Positions 45,256-54,280 of a stretch of 64,000 bases of DNA are shown here, piece after piece. The notes under the pieces were generated by a model, which was not told where the DNA came from, did no database searches, and saw only the letters and a program-made list of their open reading frames with translations. Source of the DNA: Miniphocaeibacter halophilus (GTDB lineage Bacteria > Bacillota > Clostridia > Tissierellales > Peptoniphilaceae). The position numbers and the translations under genes are program-made. Every line of letters begins with the position of its first letter. The stretch's first letter is position 1. The DNA is taken from positions 625,001 to 689,000 of the forward strand of contig NZ_CP066744.1 of assembly GCF_016458825.1 (NCBI RefSeq), given 5' to 3'.

Positions 45256-47352
45256 CTATATATTCTCTTTTATTAACATTACTCTCATAGCATTTAAAAC
45301 AGCTAGTAAGGCTACACCTACATCTGCAAAAACAGCCATAGACATATTAGCATATCCAATTACACCTAAAATCATAACTATTATTTTAACCCCTAGTGAA
45401 AAAACAATGTTTTCTATAGCTATGGTTTTTGTTTTTTTAGAAATTTTCATGAATAGAGGAACCTTATTCATTTCCTCTCCCATAATTGTAACATCGCTGG
45501 ATTCTATTGCTGCATCTGACCCGAATTCCCCCATTGAAATGCCTACATCTGAAAGTCTTAAAACAGGTGCATCGTTAGTACCATCTCCAACAAAGGCAAC
45601 TTTACCTTCTGCTCTATTTTTTATATCTTCAAAATTATTTACCTTATCCTGTGGTAATAATCCAGCTTTAAAACCATCTAGTTCCAGTTTATTGGCTATA
45701 TCTTTAGCTACTTCTTCCCTATCGCCTGTTAACATCAATAATTTTTTTACACCAAGCTCTCTTAATTCCTTTAATGATTTAACTGTATCATCTTTAATTG
45801 AATCATTTATTTCTATTGAGCCCATATATTCTTTTCCAACTGCTAAATATAAAACTGTTCCAATAGAATTTACTTTTTCCGGTTTTATACCATTTTCCAC
45901 CAAAAGTCTTTCATTTCCTAAAAGAACCTTTTGATTATTTAATTTACCTGATATTCCCCTACCTGGAACTTCTGTAATATTTTCAATATTTAAATCCACT
46001 TCTTTTGTATAGTATTCCTTTATGGATTTTGCAATAGGGTGATTTGAATGTTCCTCTAGTTTTTTGGCTATTTTTATAATTAATTCTTCGTTATTATTTT
46101 TACCTATTATATTAGTAACCTTAAATTCTCCCTTTGTTAAAGTTCCGGTTTTATCAAATATAATTGTGTCAACTTGGGACATAGTGTCTACATAATTTGA
46201 GCCCTTTATTAGTATTCCATGTCTTGAACCAACACCAATTGCTGCAAAATATGTTAGTGGTACTGATAAAACTATTGCACAAGGACAGGAAATAACTAAA
46301 AATGTTAAAGCTGTATATATCCAATCCTTAAAGGCAGCACCTGTAATAAGTGGTGGTAAAACTGCAATTACAGCTGCTAAAACAACTACAATTGGAGTAT
46401 AGTACTTAGCAAATACAGTAATGAAGTTTTCTGTTTTAGATTTTCTACTACTTGCATTTTGTACCATTTCAAGTATTTGACTAACTGTTGAGTCCTTGAA
46501 GCTTTTTTCAACTCTTGCTTCTAAAACACCCTCACTGTTAATTGAACCGGAAACCAATTCATCACCGATATCTACATATACAGGAATGGATTCACCGGTT
46601 ATAGATGATGTATCCAAGGAGGAGCTACCTTTTGTTACAACGGAATCTACAGGAACTTTCTCACCAGGTAAAATTTTTATTATATCTCCTACTTGTAATA
46701 CTTTTGGATTTACTTTTCTCACAGTATCTCCGGTTACTAAATTACCAAAAGTAGGTTTCATTTTAACTAATGACTTTATTGATCTTGTAGATTTATCAAC
46801 AGCTAAATCCTGTAAATATTCTCCTACAGAATATAGCAACATAACCTCTATACCTTCTGTTATTTCCCCAATAAAAATTGCTCCCAAACTAGCAATTGAC
46901 ATTAAAAAGTTTTCGTCAAAAACTTCCCCTTTTAAAATATTTCTTAACGCTGTATATAAAATTTTATAACCTACAATTATATATGAAATTATTCCTATAA
47001 CTATTGATGCAACTATATTCCTGTTTTTTAAAAATATGGATATAAGTAATAAAGCTGCTGATACAATCATTTTTGCAATTTCAAATTTTGAAGAGTTATC
47101 TTTCTCCTCTTCAACTTCATCTATATCGTAATCCTCTTCTAAAACTTCAAAACCAACATCCGGCTCTATTCTTTTTACAATGTTTTGAGCCTCTAATAAA
47201 ACTTCTTCCATTTCCCCGTCTGCTGCCTCTATTAATAGGGTCTTATTTATAAAATTTAAATTAGCAAACTTAATCTTAGGTAAACTCTTTATTTCCCTTT
47301 CAATTTTTCCTGCACAATTTGCACAATTAAGTCCCCTTAAAAATACAACCAT
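45256..47352 (-). CDS. cadA: Zn/Cd/Pb-type P1B metal-exporting ATPase
   Basis: Exports heavy-metal ions. 698 residues. The N-terminal metal domain has GLNCANC (Cys10, Cys13). The membrane metal site is SCPCAIVLS (Cys356-Pro-Cys358). The phosphorylation site is DKTGTLTKGE (Asp400), with MLTGDRE and VGDGTNDAPVLRLSDVGISMG following. CPC plus the adjacent SmtB/CadC-like regulator favours Zn/Cd/Pb over copper. It starts eight bases after the regulator stop. Confidence 0.93.
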   Translation of the reverse strand: MVVFLRGLNCANCAGKIEREIKSLPKIKFANLNFINKTLLIEAADGEMEEVLLEAQNIVKRIEPDVGFEVLEEDYDIDEVEEEKDNSSKFEIAKMIVSAALLLISIFLKNRNIVASIVIGIISYIIVGYKILYTALRNILKGEVFDENFLMSIASLGAIFIGEITEGIEVMLLYSVGEYLQDLAVDKSTRSIKSLVKMKPTFGNLVTGDTVRKVNPKVLQVGDIIKILPGEKVPVDSVVTKGSSSLDTSSITGESIPVYVDIGDELVSGSINSEGVLEARVEKSFKDSTVSQILEMVQNASSRKSKTENFITVFAKYYTPIVVVLAAVIAVLPPLITGAAFKDWIYTALTFLVISCPCAIVLSVPLTYFAAIGVGSRHGILIKGSNYVDTMSQVDTIIFDKTGTLTKGEFKVTNIIGKNNNEELIIKIAKKLEEHSNHPIAKSIKEYYTKEVDLNIENITEVPGRGISGKLNNQKVLLGNERLLVENGIKPEKVNSIGTVLYLAVGKEYMGSIEINDSIKDDTVKSLKELRELGVKKLLMLTGDREEVAKDIANKLELDGFKAGLLPQDKVNNFEDIKNRAEGKVAFVGDGTNDAPVLRLSDVGISMGEFGSDAAIESSDVTIMGEEMNKVPLFMKISKKTKTIAIENIVFSLGVKIIVMILGVIGYANMSMAVFADVGVALLAVLNAMRVMLIKENI

Positions 47353-47360
47353 TTTCCCAC

Positions 47361-47720
47361 CTACTCTCTTATATGATCTAAACCACTACTAATTATTTCT
47401 TTAATATGGTCATCATCTAATTGATAATATATTACCTTTCCATCCCTACGGTTTTTTACAAGCCTTCCTTGTTTCAATACACGTAGTTGATGGGAAATAG
47501 CCGATTGACCCATATCTAAAATAGTAGCTAAATCACTTACACATAATTCTTCTTCCTCTAAAGCAATTAATATTTTTAATCTTGTTGAGTCGGCAAATAA
47601 TTTATAAAAGTCAGCTAAATCATAGATATCTTCATCAATAGGTAAATTTTCAAAAACCTTTAATGAAGTATCCTTATCTATGAAACTTCCATTTTCCGAC
47701 AATATTTTTTTACAGTTCAT
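47361..47720 (-). CDS. ArsR/SmtB family metal-sensing repressor
   Basis: 119 residues. The winged helix is ELCVSDLATILDMGQSAISHQLRVLKQGRLV. The C-terminal helix carries a complete alpha-5 zinc site, Asp103-x-His105 then His116-x-x-Glu119, the D-x-H-x10-H-x2-E pattern of SmtB/CzrA. The alpha-3 site has only one of the paired cysteines of CadC. It should therefore respond to zinc-like ions. It precedes the metal ATPase, and a palindrome upstream is a likely operator. Confidence 0.93.
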   Translation of the reverse strand: MNCKKILSENGSFIDKDTSLKVFENLPIDEDIYDLADFYKLFADSTRLKILIALEEEELCVSDLATILDMGQSAISHQLRVLKQGRLVKNRRDGKVIYYQLDDDHIKEIISSGLDHIRE

Positions 47721-47740
47721 AAGTCACCTCATTTTAATAT

Positions 47741-47756
47741 ATGAATACTTGTTCAT
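47741..47756. promoter_or_regulatory. candidate operator of the metal-efflux operon
   Basis: ATGAATACTTGTTCAT contains ATGAA and TTCAT as inverted arms six bases apart, resembling SmtB/CzrA operators with TGAA/TTCA half-sites. It lies 21 bases upstream of the repressor start. Binding is inferred. Confidence 0.55.
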
Positions 47757-47875
47757 TTGTTAATTTAATTTTAATATATTAATTTCACTTTGTCAATATC
47801 TACTATAATTATTTTTATATATATATTTTTTGCATATTTTTTTAAATTATAATATAGTTTTAGAAGGAGGACTTT

Positions 47876-49459
47876 ATGAACAAAAAAATAAAACGATTTT
47901 TAAGTTATTTAATGATTTTTTCATTATTAATTTCAATTCCAAGTATTTCCTTGGCTAATGAAACTACTAATGATAATGGTAGTCAACCAACTACTTCAAC
48001 TCCCATAATTGGAAAACCAACTACAACTATTTATCAAATGAAGCAATGGGCTAAAAGTAAAGGCGCTAATCAATTATTTATAGATTTAGCAAATGATTTT
48101 TATAATATATCCCTTGCAAGAGGTGTTGATCCGGCTGTAACCTATACTCAATCAGCTAAGGAAACCAATTTTATGAAATTTACAGGTGTTTTAGATGCAA
48201 GTTATAACAATCCATGTGGAATGAAAAATTCTGCTGGCGGTGGTGACTATGACGGAGAAGCTCATAAAAGGTTTAATTCTTGGTCTGATGGAATTTATGC
48301 TCAAGTAGATCACTTAGCATTGTATGCCGGAAAATCCGGTTATCCTAAATATTCTGCAGATTTGCATAATTGGTATCTTGAAGAAGGAAACGGAAACTCT
48401 TATAATGTTACAGCCTTAAAGAGAAATGGAACTACTACAGATCCTAGACATTTTTCATCTATTTTTGGTAAATGTCCAACTGTTGAATCCCTTGGTGCAA
48501 ATTGGGCTCCTAGTGAAACATATGGTGAAGATATAGTAAAATATATGAATGAACTTTATACTTTTCCTTATTCAACAGTTATACGATATGCAGGTTCAGA
48601 CAGGTATGAAACAGCTAAGCTAATAAATAAGGCTGCAGGAGTATATTCAAGTACAGCAATAATTTCTTCTGGTCAAAGTTTTCCCGATACAATTATTGCA
48701 TCTATATTAGCTGGTCAATTAGAAGGAAAATTATTTATAAATAAACCAAATACAGTTACTTCAGAAATTAATTCTGCAGTTGAATCCGGTAGCATTAAAA
48801 CCATATATACTGTTGGCGGAAATGCTTTACCAAATAGTTTTAAAAATACTTTGAAAAGTAAGGGTATTGAATTAATTAATTTAGTAGGACCTAACAGATA
48901 TGACACATCTGCTTTAGTTGCTGAAAAATCAGATAATAATTCAAAAGTGATTTTAGCAAATGGTAACATCTTTGCCGATTCCTTAAGTATGACACCGGTA
49001 GCCTTACAAAATGATTATTCTTTAGTTTTAACAGACGGTAATAGAATAACGGATTCTGTAAGAAAGGTTTTAAATAATGCAAAGGAAGTTATTATAGTAG
49101 GTGGAACAAATACCATAAGTGCTTCCATAGGTGATAATCTTAAAAAGTCAGGTAAGAAAGTATCCCGTATTTCCGGTACAGATAGATATGCAACATCTAT
49201 TTCAATAGCTAACTCATATTTTAAAAACACGGATTTCGTTTTAACTGCTTCTGGTAATAACTATGCAGATGCTTTAATGGGAACTACTTTATCCAATAGA
49301 CTTAAGGCTCCTATCATATTGGTTAATGGAGATAAACTATCAAACTCTCAAATTAATTATTTAGAATCTAATAAAATTAATACACTATATATACTAGGTG
49401 GAAATAGCTCTATAAGTAAAAAACTTGAATCTAATATTAAAAGTCTTTTAGATAAATAA
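47876..49459 (+). CDS. secreted glucosaminidase-like protein with CWB2 repeats
   Basis: 527 residues. A signal peptide (about 1-26, SISLA then Asn-Glu) and a short Thr-rich linker are followed by a glucosaminidase-like domain (about 65-232) with ARGVDPAVTYTQSAKETNF and YNNPCGMKNSAGGG. Three cell-wall-binding type 2 repeats follow, recognisable by RYAGSDRYETA, VGPNRYDTSA and ISGTDRYATS. CWB2 repeats hold proteins to a cell-wall polymer in Clostridia. Likely a peptidoglycan hydrolase. AGAAGGAGG precedes ATG. Confidence 0.9.
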   Translation: MNKKIKRFLSYLMIFSLLISIPSISLANETTNDNGSQPTTSTPIIGKPTTTIYQMKQWAKSKGANQLFIDLANDFYNISLARGVDPAVTYTQSAKETNFMKFTGVLDASYNNPCGMKNSAGGGDYDGEAHKRFNSWSDGIYAQVDHLALYAGKSGYPKYSADLHNWYLEEGNGNSYNVTALKRNGTTTDPRHFSSIFGKCPTVESLGANWAPSETYGEDIVKYMNELYTFPYSTVIRYAGSDRYETAKLINKAAGVYSSTAIISSGQSFPDTIIASILAGQLEGKLFINKPNTVTSEINSAVESGSIKTIYTVGGNALPNSFKNTLKSKGIELINLVGPNRYDTSALVAEKSDNNSKVILANGNIFADSLSMTPVALQNDYSLVLTDGNRITDSVRKVLNNAKEVIIVGGTNTISASIGDNLKKSGKKVSRISGTDRYATSISIANSYFKNTDFVLTASGNNYADALMGTTLSNRLKAPIILVNGDKLSNSQINYLESNKINTLYILGGNSSISKKLESNIKSLLDK

Positions 49460-49498
49460 AAAAATCGATATTGCAAGGCAATATCGATTTTTTTTATT
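49458..49498 (+). terminator. terminator of the CWB2 protein gene
   Basis: ATCGATATTGC and GCAATATCGAT pair perfectly over a three-base loop, with A- and T-runs on either side. It may also serve the convergent YcxB-like pair. Confidence 0.92.
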
Positions 49499-49535
49499 AA
49501 ACAAACTGTTTAACGACAAAGTCCTCAGCCACCAG
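49497..49535 (-). repeat. duplicated 3' block, copy 1
   Basis: On the minus strand GG-TGG-x-TGAGGA is followed by TTAAACAGTTTGTTTAA, which is itself an inverted repeat (TTAAACA-AAC-TGTTTAA on the plus strand). The same layout recurs at 50043-50081 after the paralogous gene. The block includes the stop codon. Confidence 0.6.
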
Positions 49536-50031
49536 TTGTTGGCTGCTGTCTAATAAATTTCTTATCTATAAATTTTTTAAATTCTTCAAAAGTTCCCTTG
49601 GTGAAACCCGATTTTTTTATTATTACACCCTTGGTTTTATCTACCATAAGGTACATACTTTCATCATCTTCCAAAACACTAACTATCTCTCCAAATTTTA
49701 CCTTTCTTTCTTTATTATTTTCAAAAATATTCATATGATTGAAGGTAATCTGTATAATTTTTTCAGAAAGTATGTTTTCTTGATTTCTTATATTTTTCAA
49801 AGTCCTAGGTACAGTTATAAAATAAGCCAATAATCCTACAATGGCTATCCCACCTAAAACAGCACTAAATATTTTACTATTATTCCTATATTCCATAATT
49901 GCGAATATTACACCTGCAACAGTTACAAATAATGCCGATATTCTCGAACCTTTAGTTATTGTTTTTACATATTTTTTTAATGATTTATCATCAAAATCGT
50001 ACTTATTTTCAAATAATACTTGATTGCTCAT
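49525..50031 (-). CDS. YcxB-like membrane protein (paralogue 1)
   Basis: 168 residues. Two adjacent transmembrane helices (about 30-46 and 54-72) are followed by a cytoplasmic domain with IIQITFNHMNIFENNKERKVKFGEIVSVLEDDESMYLMV and IIKKSGFTKGTFEEFKKFI, the YcxB C-terminal pattern. The protein ends in PTTGG. No clear ribosome site precedes ATG. It follows a paralogue at 50.1 kb with the same layout. Function of the family is unknown. Confidence 0.72.
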   Translation of the reverse strand: MSNQVLFENKYDFDDKSLKKYVKTITKGSRISALFVTVAGVIFAIMEYRNNSKIFSAVLGGIAIVGLLAYFITVPRTLKNIRNQENILSEKIIQITFNHMNIFENNKERKVKFGEIVSVLEDDESMYLMVDKTKGVIIKKSGFTKGTFEEFKKFIDKKFIRQQPTTGG

Positions 50032-50042
50032 AATTTTTTAAC

Positions 50043-50081
50043 TAAACAAACTGTTTAATTAAATTCCTCAACCTCCTTTTA
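50043..50081 (-). repeat. duplicated 3' block, copy 2
   Basis: The same GGAGG-x-TGAGGA plus TTAAACAGTTTGTTTA arrangement as at 49497-49535, again covering the stop codon. It also serves as the leader of the next gene. Confidence 0.6.
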
Positions 50082-50568
50082 CTTCTATTATTTCCTCTGT
50101 TTTTACCTTTTTATTTATGAAATCATAAAATTTGTTATAACTTCCTTTAACAAAAGACTTCTTCTTTACTATTATTCCATCCCTACTAGAAATCATAAGA
50201 TAAAAAGCATCATCTACTTCTAATACCTTCTCAATTAATTCATACCTTATATTTTCTTTATTTTCACCAACTGTTAATATTAAATTAGTATTATAAAATT
50301 TTATAATATATTGTAAATTAAGATGTCTCTTTTTTACCAAATACCTAACTATATAAAAGGACATTCCCATTACAAATATACTTACAAGCAATAAAATAAT
50401 ACCAATAATCTCTTCTTTGGCCCTTAAAAATAAAAATCCAATAATTATTCCAACAATTCCTATTGTAAAAAGTATAATCTTATATTTTGCAAATATTAAA
50501 TTATAAAACTTTTTCAAATCTTCTTTTTTTAATATATATTCATTTCTATATAAAAGTTCCGGTTCCAT
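50068..50568 (-). CDS. YcxB-like membrane protein (paralogue 2)
   Basis: 166 residues with two helices (about 31-48 and 54-74) and a C-terminal domain containing IIKFYNTNLILTVGENKENIRYELIEKVLEVDDAFYLMI and IIVKKKSFVKGSYNKFYDFI, aligned throughout with the downstream paralogue. It ends in EVKGG. AGAAGGTGA precedes ATG. The two genes form a tandem pair, probably from local duplication. Confidence 0.72.
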   Translation of the reverse strand: MEPELLYRNEYILKKEDLKKFYNLIFAKYKIILFTIGIVGIIIGFLFLRAKEEIIGIILLLVSIFVMGMSFYIVRYLVKKRHLNLQYIIKFYNTNLILTVGENKENIRYELIEKVLEVDDAFYLMISSRDGIIVKKKSFVKGSYNKFYDFINKKVKTEEIIEVKGG

Positions 50569-50710
50569 AAAATCACCTTCTATTTCTTACTCTTTTTGTA
50601 GGATATGTTCTTATAAATAATTCTCTTGTTTAAATAAAAACCTAACTATATCTTTTTATATTATTAAAGCAATTATATTGATTTTACCCTATAGTTTTTC
50701 TAATAAACAA

Positions 50711-50753
50711 AAATACACTATTTAAAATGGTCAATTTGCTTAAATAGTGTATT
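50711..50753 (-). terminator. terminator of the 51-kb membrane pair
   Basis: AATACACTATTTAA and TTAAATAGTGTATT pair on the minus strand with a 14-base loop, followed by TTTTG. It lies 20 bases past the stop at 50773. Confidence 0.75.
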
Positions 50754-50772
50754 AAGTTTTTTTATTTAATTG

Positions 50773-51576
50773 TTAAAAAAAGGATACCATCTTCAGTATA
50801 AAAAACATTGTTATACCATTTGCTAAAAAAACTGAAATAGTTGGTATTAAAATATTTTTTGATTTTCTAAATGCCCAATATAAGGGAATTTGACCTAATC
50901 CACCTATAAGTATATTGTGAAAAACAAATCCGTTTACCGGTGTTGTTGTTAAAGCTCCTGCTATTATACTTGAAAAAATATAGGTAAGAAACATTATTAT
51001 CTTTTTGTTTTTTGGTATTAGTTTGCATAACAGTTGATACATGGCGAAAAATATCATTATATTTATTATTTGATGTGCAAAATATATGAAAAAATAATAT
51101 ATTGAAGTAATAATAAACAAAGCTATACTTTCAAATTGAGCTGCTTCTAAAGTATTTGTTATGTCTATTTCAAATGAATAGGGAATAAATTCCGCTATTA
51201 TATTTCCTATATTTGTAAAAATTATAAATAACAGCCCATATAAAATAATATACCAAATATTTCCTAGTCTTGGTTTTGCAAATAATCTTTTTAGTCCATG
51301 AAAACCACTTGCCCAAACTACACCTAAAGTTATCAAAGACAAGTATACAAAGCCCGTTAACAAAATAATAACAATATCACTAATGCCTGAATCAAATAAT
51401 AAATTCGCCTCTGCCCTTGCTATTATTTTAGTTATGGGATTTATTGTATTAAATAAAAGATAGGTCAACCACATTACAGAAAAGACTTTTATCCATTGGT
51501 TTATGGTTAATCTATAATTGTTTTTAGAAAAAAGATAAGGCCAGTCTACAGACTCTTTACTAGTATACTTATTCAT
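50773..51576 (-). CDS. multi-pass membrane protein, CPBP-like shape
   Basis: 267 residues with about seven hydrophobic segments. The C-terminal run HNILIGGLGQIPLYWAFRKSKNILIPTISVFLANGI recalls CPBP/CAAX-type membrane proteins, but the EExxxR protease motif is missing, so I do not call it a protease. It overlaps the upstream gene by eight bases, indicating a coupled pair. AGGAGGAGG precedes ATG. Confidence 0.6.
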   Translation of the reverse strand: MNKYTSKESVDWPYLFSKNNYRLTINQWIKVFSVMWLTYLLFNTINPITKIIARAEANLLFDSGISDIVIILLTGFVYLSLITLGVVWASGFHGLKRLFAKPRLGNIWYIILYGLLFIIFTNIGNIIAEFIPYSFEIDITNTLEAAQFESIALFIITSIYYFFIYFAHQIINIMIFFAMYQLLCKLIPKNKKIIMFLTYIFSSIIAGALTTTPVNGFVFHNILIGGLGQIPLYWAFRKSKNILIPTISVFLANGITMFFILKMVSFF

Positions 51577-52735
51577 TACTTACCTCCTCCTCTAAAACCA
51601 ATCTAATAAATCCCTCTAAATCTATTGAAATAATTCTATCTATTTTATTTTTACTGGACTTACGATATTTATTTGCTGCTGATTCAAATACCATATATAA
51701 ATATCCGTCATTTTCATAAATTTGTTCTAAGTGGGATGGCATTGTAAACTCTGCCAAGGCATCTGAACTATGATATATGCTCTTATTTAAATCCTTATTG
51801 AAAATATATAACTTAGATTCCCCCGGTCCATAGGATTGAGCTAAAATACTATAATCTTCAAAAAAGGCTATACCTTGGACTTTTTCTAAGGTATCTTCAC
51901 TGGAAATTGCATCTGCTAATATATTGAATTTATCTATTAAATTTTCAAAAGAGTATTGTCCTTCTACTTCCCCATCTTCATTTAGTAAATACTGTTTAAC
52001 ACTACCCTTACCTAAAGGATTAAAGAATCCAACATAAAGGGCATCTTCAAAATATGTTATATAGGAAGCTCTACTAATATTATTTAACAATACCCTTTGA
52101 TTATATTTAATAGGTTTATTCTTTTTATTAAAATCATATTTTTCAATATCTTCCAATTTAATTGAAAAAATTTCCGCCCTGTTCTTTCTTCTTCCACAAA
52201 CCCAAAGTTCCTTAGATTTATGATTATAAGCTATTCCACCAACATGAGGTTTACCTTTTAAGACAATTGTTTTAATTAATTCATTTGTATTAATATCCTG
52301 CACATATAAAACAGAATTATGAATACCATGACTATCATATGCTGAAGTTATTAAATAATCTTCTGCAATAGTAACTCCTTGAGGAGTCATGGAAGTGCAC
52401 ATTTCTGTTTTTTCATTTAAATTATTTAGTGTTTTAGTTGCTTTTAATCCTGGCATAACGGGAATATCACTGTAGTCTATAGTTGCCTTATCATTATTAA
52501 CAATATCTTCAAATAAAGTCAAATCATTTACCTCAGGATATTCTTGCAAGGTTTTTGCAAATATTTCTTCCGAATATACAGGATCAGAATTTGTTTCAAC
52601 TAAATTTGTTTTTGGCTCATATGTATATATTTCAATATTAGCTTCACCCCATCCAAACACTAATAAAAATATTAATGTTAAAACAAAAGTAGCTATTAAA
52701 ATAAATATACTTTCTTTATTTAACTTTCTATCCAA
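51569..52735 (-). CDS. membrane-anchored beta-propeller-like protein
   Basis: 388 residues. One N-terminal helix (about 10-28) anchors an extracytoplasmic domain with repeating four-strand patterns, such as GVTIAEDYLITSAYD, VGGIAYNHKSKELWVCG and VQGIAFFEDYSILAQSY, that suggest a propeller. I cannot name the family. The start codon appears to be TTG, with AAGGGG nine bases upstream. It is coupled to the multi-pass protein gene that follows. Confidence 0.6.
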   Translation of the reverse strand: MDRKLNKESIFILIATFVLTLIFLLVFGWGEANIEIYTYEPKTNLVETNSDPVYSEEIFAKTLQEYPEVNDLTLFEDIVNNDKATIDYSDIPVMPGLKATKTLNNLNEKTEMCTSMTPQGVTIAEDYLITSAYDSHGIHNSVLYVQDINTNELIKTIVLKGKPHVGGIAYNHKSKELWVCGRRKNRAEIFSIKLEDIEKYDFNKKNKPIKYNQRVLLNNISRASYITYFEDALYVGFFNPLGKGSVKQYLLNEDGEVEGQYSFENLIDKFNILADAISSEDTLEKVQGIAFFEDYSILAQSYGPGESKLYIFNKDLNKSIYHSSDALAEFTMPSHLEQIYENDGYLYMVFESAANKYRKSSKNKIDRIISIDLEGFIRLVLEEEVSNE

Positions 52736-52764
52736 TATAATTCCCCTTAAGTTTTAATATACTA

Positions 52765-52825
52765 ACAAAATATAAGGGCATTAATATTGGTTAAAACATT
52801 CAATACTTAGCCCTTATTTATATAT
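52765..52825 (-). terminator. possible terminator of the pirin gene
   Basis: ATAAGGGC and GCCCTTAT form an exact eight-pair stem with a 30-base loop, followed by ATATTTTG on the minus strand. The long loop lowers confidence. Confidence 0.45.
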
Positions 52826-52869
52826 ATTTTATTTTAACAACACCATAATACTACTAGTGTATAATGGAA

Positions 52870-53712
52870 TTATTCTTCTGGTCTTTCTTTAATGAAAGTT
52901 CCTTCTTCTAACTCAATAAAAGCTTGATTTAGTTCCTCACGAGTATTCATAACAATAGGACCACCCCAAGCTACATCTTCATCTAATATTGGAGCAGAAT
53001 AAAATGTAAATCTTAAATCATCTGACGCTCCTTCTACTTCAATAGAATCTCCTTGATTAAATAAAATAGCTGTTTTTTCATCATAGAGTTTACCATCTAT
53101 TTTACATTCACCAAGTAAAGTAAAAATAAACACCTTTTCATTTGGTTTAGTTGGTATTTCAATTTTCTTACCATTTTTTAAAGCAATATCATATAAGGTC
53201 GCTTGAAGATGATGTGGTGTTGCACCTTTTAAATCATCAAATTCTCCTGATATAACCTTAACCGTATAATCACCATAATCCTTAGTAGGCATATCCTTTG
53301 CTTTAATATCAAAATATTTAGGAGTTGTCATTTTATCATCTTTTGGTAGGTTAATCCATAATTGTAAACCCAATAATCTATCTGTAGGTTTTGGCATTTC
53401 TGAATGTAAAATTCCGCTACCGGCTGTCATCCATTGAGCATCTCCCGATAAAATCTTTCCTTTATTTCCTAAAGTATCCTCATGGTCCATTTCACCATTT
53501 ACTAAATAAGTTATCGTTTCTATTCCCCTATGAGGATGGGTTGGAAAACCTGCAATATAATCATCTGGATTTTCTGAATCGAAAGAGTCTAACATTAAAA
53601 ACGGATCAAAATCCCCAACTGTACTGTGACCTAAAACCCTTACTAGACTAACTCCTGCTCCATCTTGAGTTCTAAAACCCTTTACTGTATCTATAACTTC
53701 CCTTTTTTTCAT
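52870..53712 (-). CDS. pirin family protein
   Basis: 280-residue bicupin. The metal-binding block is FDPFLMLDSFDSENPDDY, then FPTHPHRGIETITYLVNGEMDHEDT and MTAGSGILHSEMP, giving the His/His/His/Glu set seen in pirins. Some bacterial pirins have quercetin dioxygenase activity; whether this one does is unknown, and that reaction would need oxygen. GGAGGTGA precedes ATG. It follows the broken GNAT gene by 45 bases. Confidence 0.9.
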   Translation of the reverse strand: MKKREVIDTVKGFRTQDGAGVSLVRVLGHSTVGDFDPFLMLDSFDSENPDDYIAGFPTHPHRGIETITYLVNGEMDHEDTLGNKGKILSGDAQWMTAGSGILHSEMPKPTDRLLGLQLWINLPKDDKMTTPKYFDIKAKDMPTKDYGDYTVKVISGEFDDLKGATPHHLQATLYDIALKNGKKIEIPTKPNEKVFIFTLLGECKIDGKLYDEKTAILFNQGDSIEVEGASDDLRFTFYSAPILDEDVAWGGPIVMNTREELNQAFIELEEGTFIKERPEE

Positions 53713-53757
53713 TTTATCACCTCCGCTACTATATACCCAAATTCTTGAAAAATATCA

Positions 53758-54186
53758 CTATCTAGTATTAATTTTCATTTCATATATTAAAATATTATAT
53801 TTTTTATCTTCTATTTTTTGATTTTCATATATAAAGCCTATCTTTTCCCAAAACTTTATAGCTTCAATATTATTTTCAATTATACCTAATCTTATTTTTA
53901 TAAAATTTTCTTTAATTAAAAACCTTATTAAATCCGGCTATTTATCTATTAAATCCATTACTGCAACTAACTTATTACCCTCATAAAATCCTAAATAATA
54001 TTTATCATTGTAATCTTTACCTTTAGGTAAGGCCTTTAAATCCTTCAGAACAAATTCCCTACTTAGTTTTCCCTTAGAGTATTCATAATATTGGGGATTT
54101 GTTTTACAAAGCCTATAAATTTCATTGATATTTTTCATATTTAGTTTCTTAACAGTAAATTTATCTGATATTTTAAAATAATTCAT
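53758..54186 (-). pseudogene. broken GNAT acetyltransferase
   Basis: The first 82 codons have a GNAT N-terminus (YYLGFYEGNKLVAVMDLIDK) and end at TAG. The same frame then continues for 59 codons, with the GNAT C-terminal pattern IRLGIIENNIEAIKFWEKIGF and a natural stop at 53758-53760. The acetyl-CoA-binding motif A that should lie between is missing, about 25 residues. The gene therefore carries a nonsense codon and an internal deletion, and should not make an active enzyme. Confidence 0.8.
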
Positions 54187-54280
54187 ATTTGCCTCTTATT
54201 TAATTAGAAGTTTTTACCTTTAATATTTTAATAGCTAGTTAACTAAAATAGTTAGATTAAACTCTACAACTTACAAACTA

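Noticed and set aside
49525-49540. Selenocysteine reading of the TGA codons ending the YcxB-like genes
   Set aside because: The next in-frame stops come within a few codons and no selenocysteine-type hairpin or protein motif is seen.
50773-51576. CPBP intramembrane protease
   Set aside because: The C-terminal helix pattern is similar, but the EExxxR motif needed for activity is absent.
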